Of a stretch of 64,000 bases of DNA, positions 62,005-64,000 are shown in pieces. Origin of the DNA: Epiperipatus broadwayi (taxonomy: Eukaryota > Onychophora > Udeonychophora > Euonychophora > Peripatidae); contig JAQFVV010000284.1 of assembly GCA_028023455.1 (NCBI GenBank), positions 942,246 to 1,006,245 of the forward strand, written 5' to 3'. How positions within the stretch are numbered: the first letter of the stretch is position 1; every line of letters begins with the position of its first letter. The notes below the pieces were generated by a model. The model worked only from the letters and a program-made list of their open reading frames with translations. It made no database searches and was not told where the DNA came from. The translations under genes were made by a program, and so were the position numbers.

Positions 62005-62523
62005 AATATTTATATTTATTCAGACCTTTTAAAAGTTTAATTTATAAAACAATATTTTAAATCAGAGTTATTATTTATTTATTTCTATTTCAGTAAATGT
62101 AGAAAATATCTACTTCAATTTTTGTCTGCGTTTATTTCTACTTTTCCTTTATTTTACATATATATATATATATATTCACAGACACTATATTAGTGTATGC
62201 TATGTAAGCCAACTGGTTACATTGCCCCAGTCTGAGAAAAAAAGGCAAATAGAAATGAAACACCTTTTAACAATATTTTACATTATCTACATATATAATT
62301 AAAACAAAGTTTATATCTAAAACTATGTACTCATCATTTTTTTCAGAGATCTGATAGATATCTGACAGCTAACAGAATGAATAGTGATCTGCAATTTTGA
62401 GATAGATAAAGAACTCAACCATTGGCCTGTAAGTACACAATGCACCATGAACACCAAGAGTGCTACCTCAAATGAGACACTATAAGCTACTACAACCCAT
62501 GACAAAAATAATGCAAAATCAAT

Positions 62524-62646
62524 GCAAAGCCCTCTTTCATGGAGGGACTGGAGAATACAAAACTATGCCCTGCTTCTCTTGAGTCTTATGGGCTGGGAAA
62601 TACAAACTATGCCTTACTCCTTTTTTTTGGAGACTTAGAGGCTGAA
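62524..62646. repeat. ~45-50-bp degenerate tandem repeat
   Basis: AATACAAAACTATGCC at 62554 and AATACAAACTATGCC at 62599, each followed by a T/C-rich block and a GGGCTG-like end. Confidence 0.65.
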
Positions 62647-63040
62647 ATCATGGCAGAACTATGTTAACTGCCCTATCACAAACAATATGAAATATACAAA
62701 ATAGATTGGAGCAAATAGCAGAGATACAACACCCTCAGAGCTGCATGAAAACATTCCATCTTCAAGCCAATGACAAAAATCTCCATCCATCATCAAAACT
62801 GAAAATACAGCTAGACAAACTTCAACAATCAAACCTCCAAAATCATCGATTTTCTATTTAACCCCAAACATGAACCCCTCCAAACATACATGAAAATTAC
62901 TATTTTATAATCATCATCAATACTCTTGTCACATATTTCACAGTAATTTTTAAAATTAATTCTGCATAAAATGCATGTTTTTTTTTCTTTCTCAGTCATG
63001 GTTTGAGATCAAGTTAATAATTTTGAAGTGATGATCACCA

Positions 63041-63141
63041 GTATGTGGTCATCATCAGCCATACATTGGGCAGCCATCTATAATGATTTCCACAGTACAT
63101 GATCATCATCAGCCCTCAGTTAGGTAACCATTGGTAATGGG
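63041..63141. repeat. 54-bp tandem duplication
   Basis: GTATGTGGTCATCATCAGCC at 63041 and GTACATGATCATCATCAGCC at 63095. A third related piece (GATCATCATCAATGCTCTG) lies near 63600. Confidence 0.75.
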
Positions 63142-63360
63142 ATGGGGTGGGTGAGAAGGTGGTGGAAAGTAAGTAGAATTGAACTGATGTGATGGTAAAA
63201 CATCATCACTCCCAGTCCATTTAAATTATAAGAGTATGAGATTAGAGAATTTCTGAGAACATTGAGAGATGTCTGTGAGCATTGAGAGATGATCCAGTTA
63301 ACTCATAAGATCAACTAAAAGCATTAATAACCACCAACATTATCATTTAAAAAAATAATT

Positions 63361-63495
63361 ACAATAAATCAACAGTCCATCTTGTGGCTGGATTTGAACC
63401 ATAAAAAATGTAAATCAACAATCAACCTTATGACTGGATTGGAAATGGGTCTTCTTTAGACCAGGCTAACTATTGAGCCTTTGCCAGCTTGGGCA
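63361..63495 (-). repeat. tRNA-derived SINE relic with a duplicated B-box segment
   Basis: On the minus strand an A-box-like GGCTCAATAGTTAGCC (about 63464-63479) is followed by a B-box-like TTCCAATCCAGTC (about 63432-63444) and, about 45 bp on, by a second, better B box GGTTCAAATCC (63390-63400). The two B-box segments lie in a direct duplication (CCAGTCATAAGGTTGATTGT and CCAGCCACAAGATGGACTGT). No target-site duplication found. Confidence 0.45.
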
Positions 63496-64000
63496 ATTAT
63501 ATAAACATAACTTGGATGCAACAGCTTAGTGCCCATCCATTAAAATACACAATAATCAGAAAATCTAAACAATAATGCTGGGACATTTAAAACATGCTGA
63601 TCATCATCAATGCTCTGACCACTTAAGTACTGGCCAACTATAAACTTAAATTTTTAATAAGACTAAAGTAAAATAAAAGATAGTGCATCGGCTTTAAAGA
63701 GTATCCTCTTTTGTGCCAACCAGGATGATGATTGATCATCTCTGGATGCCCAAAGCACTAAACACATCCCCATTTATCCGTGTCTGAATCTAGCTCAGGA
63801 ACACAAGCTCTATTACTGTATGTGAACAAGAAATGATGGAATACAATTTTTAACAATTAAATATGTTTATTAATAACAATAAAAAATAAATAAGGTCTTA
63901 TAAGAGTTCTGATTTTGAATGATACACAATAATAAAGTCATCATTCTATAATTTACAATATTACTACAAAATTCAAGTTATTACATTAATTGACAATATT
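63496..64000. other. Noncoding stretch
   Basis: No gene recognised up to the window end. Confidence 0.55.

Overview
This 64 kb window is very AT-rich, non-coding-looking metazoan DNA. It has no operons, ribosome-binding sites, rRNA or intact tRNA genes, and no complete host protein-coding gene is visible. Non-LTR retrotransposons of the RTE / insect-type endonuclease-RT kind, Penelope-like elements, a Ty3/Gypsy remnant, tRNA-derived SINEs, foldback MITEs, satellite monomers and very many (TA)n tracts together point to an invertebrate, most simply an arthropod. Nothing here fixes the species. The window is best read as a long intron or gene desert loaded with decayed repeats.

Layout. 0-8.5 kb: noncoding DNA with (TA)n tracts and three foldbacks (2985-3808, 3877-4141, 7931-8203), plus a weak exon candidate on the minus strand (6682-6864). 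8.5-14.3 kb: noncoding, then an 84-bp minisatellite, a 457-bp tandem duplication and two more copies of the 8-kb repeat family. 14.27-16.94 kb: a minus-strand Ty3/Gypsy remnant in the order Gag-like, protease, RT, RNase H, ending before integrase. 17.4-24.7 kb: hairpin elements beside (TA)n tracts, a candidate transmembrane-segment exon (19692-19782, plus strand), one Penelope-like fragment (20871-21510) and a large head-to-head Penelope-like palindrome (22985-24665). 26.1-29.6 kb: a nearly full-length but frameshifted LINE with endonuclease and RT. 30.8-31.26 and 35.9-36.8 kb: a ~357-bp satellite in both orientations. 35.65 kb: a MITE with 39-bp perfect arms. 40.9 kb: a small SINE with a 13-bp target-site duplication. 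42.75-43.97 kb: a 5'-truncated RTE copy on the minus strand. 51.19-54.69 kb: a palindromically organised ~412-bp satellite with a diverged second subfamily. 57.17-57.93 kb: a decayed coiled-coil reading frame. 61.53-61.71 kb: a second candidate exon behind a good polypyrimidine tract. 61.88-62.00 kb: a (TAA)n tract. 63.4 kb: a SINE relic.

The feature that recurs most is inverted duplication. Penelope copies, two unrelated satellites and several foldback elements are all arranged head-to-head, usually with a (TA)n tract at the centre or an edge. The arms of the larger palindromes have diverged independently, which argues that they are real and old rather than assembly artefacts. No functional pathway can be assembled from this window. 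If the two candidate exons are real, most of the window is intronic sequence of one or two genes on the plus strand.
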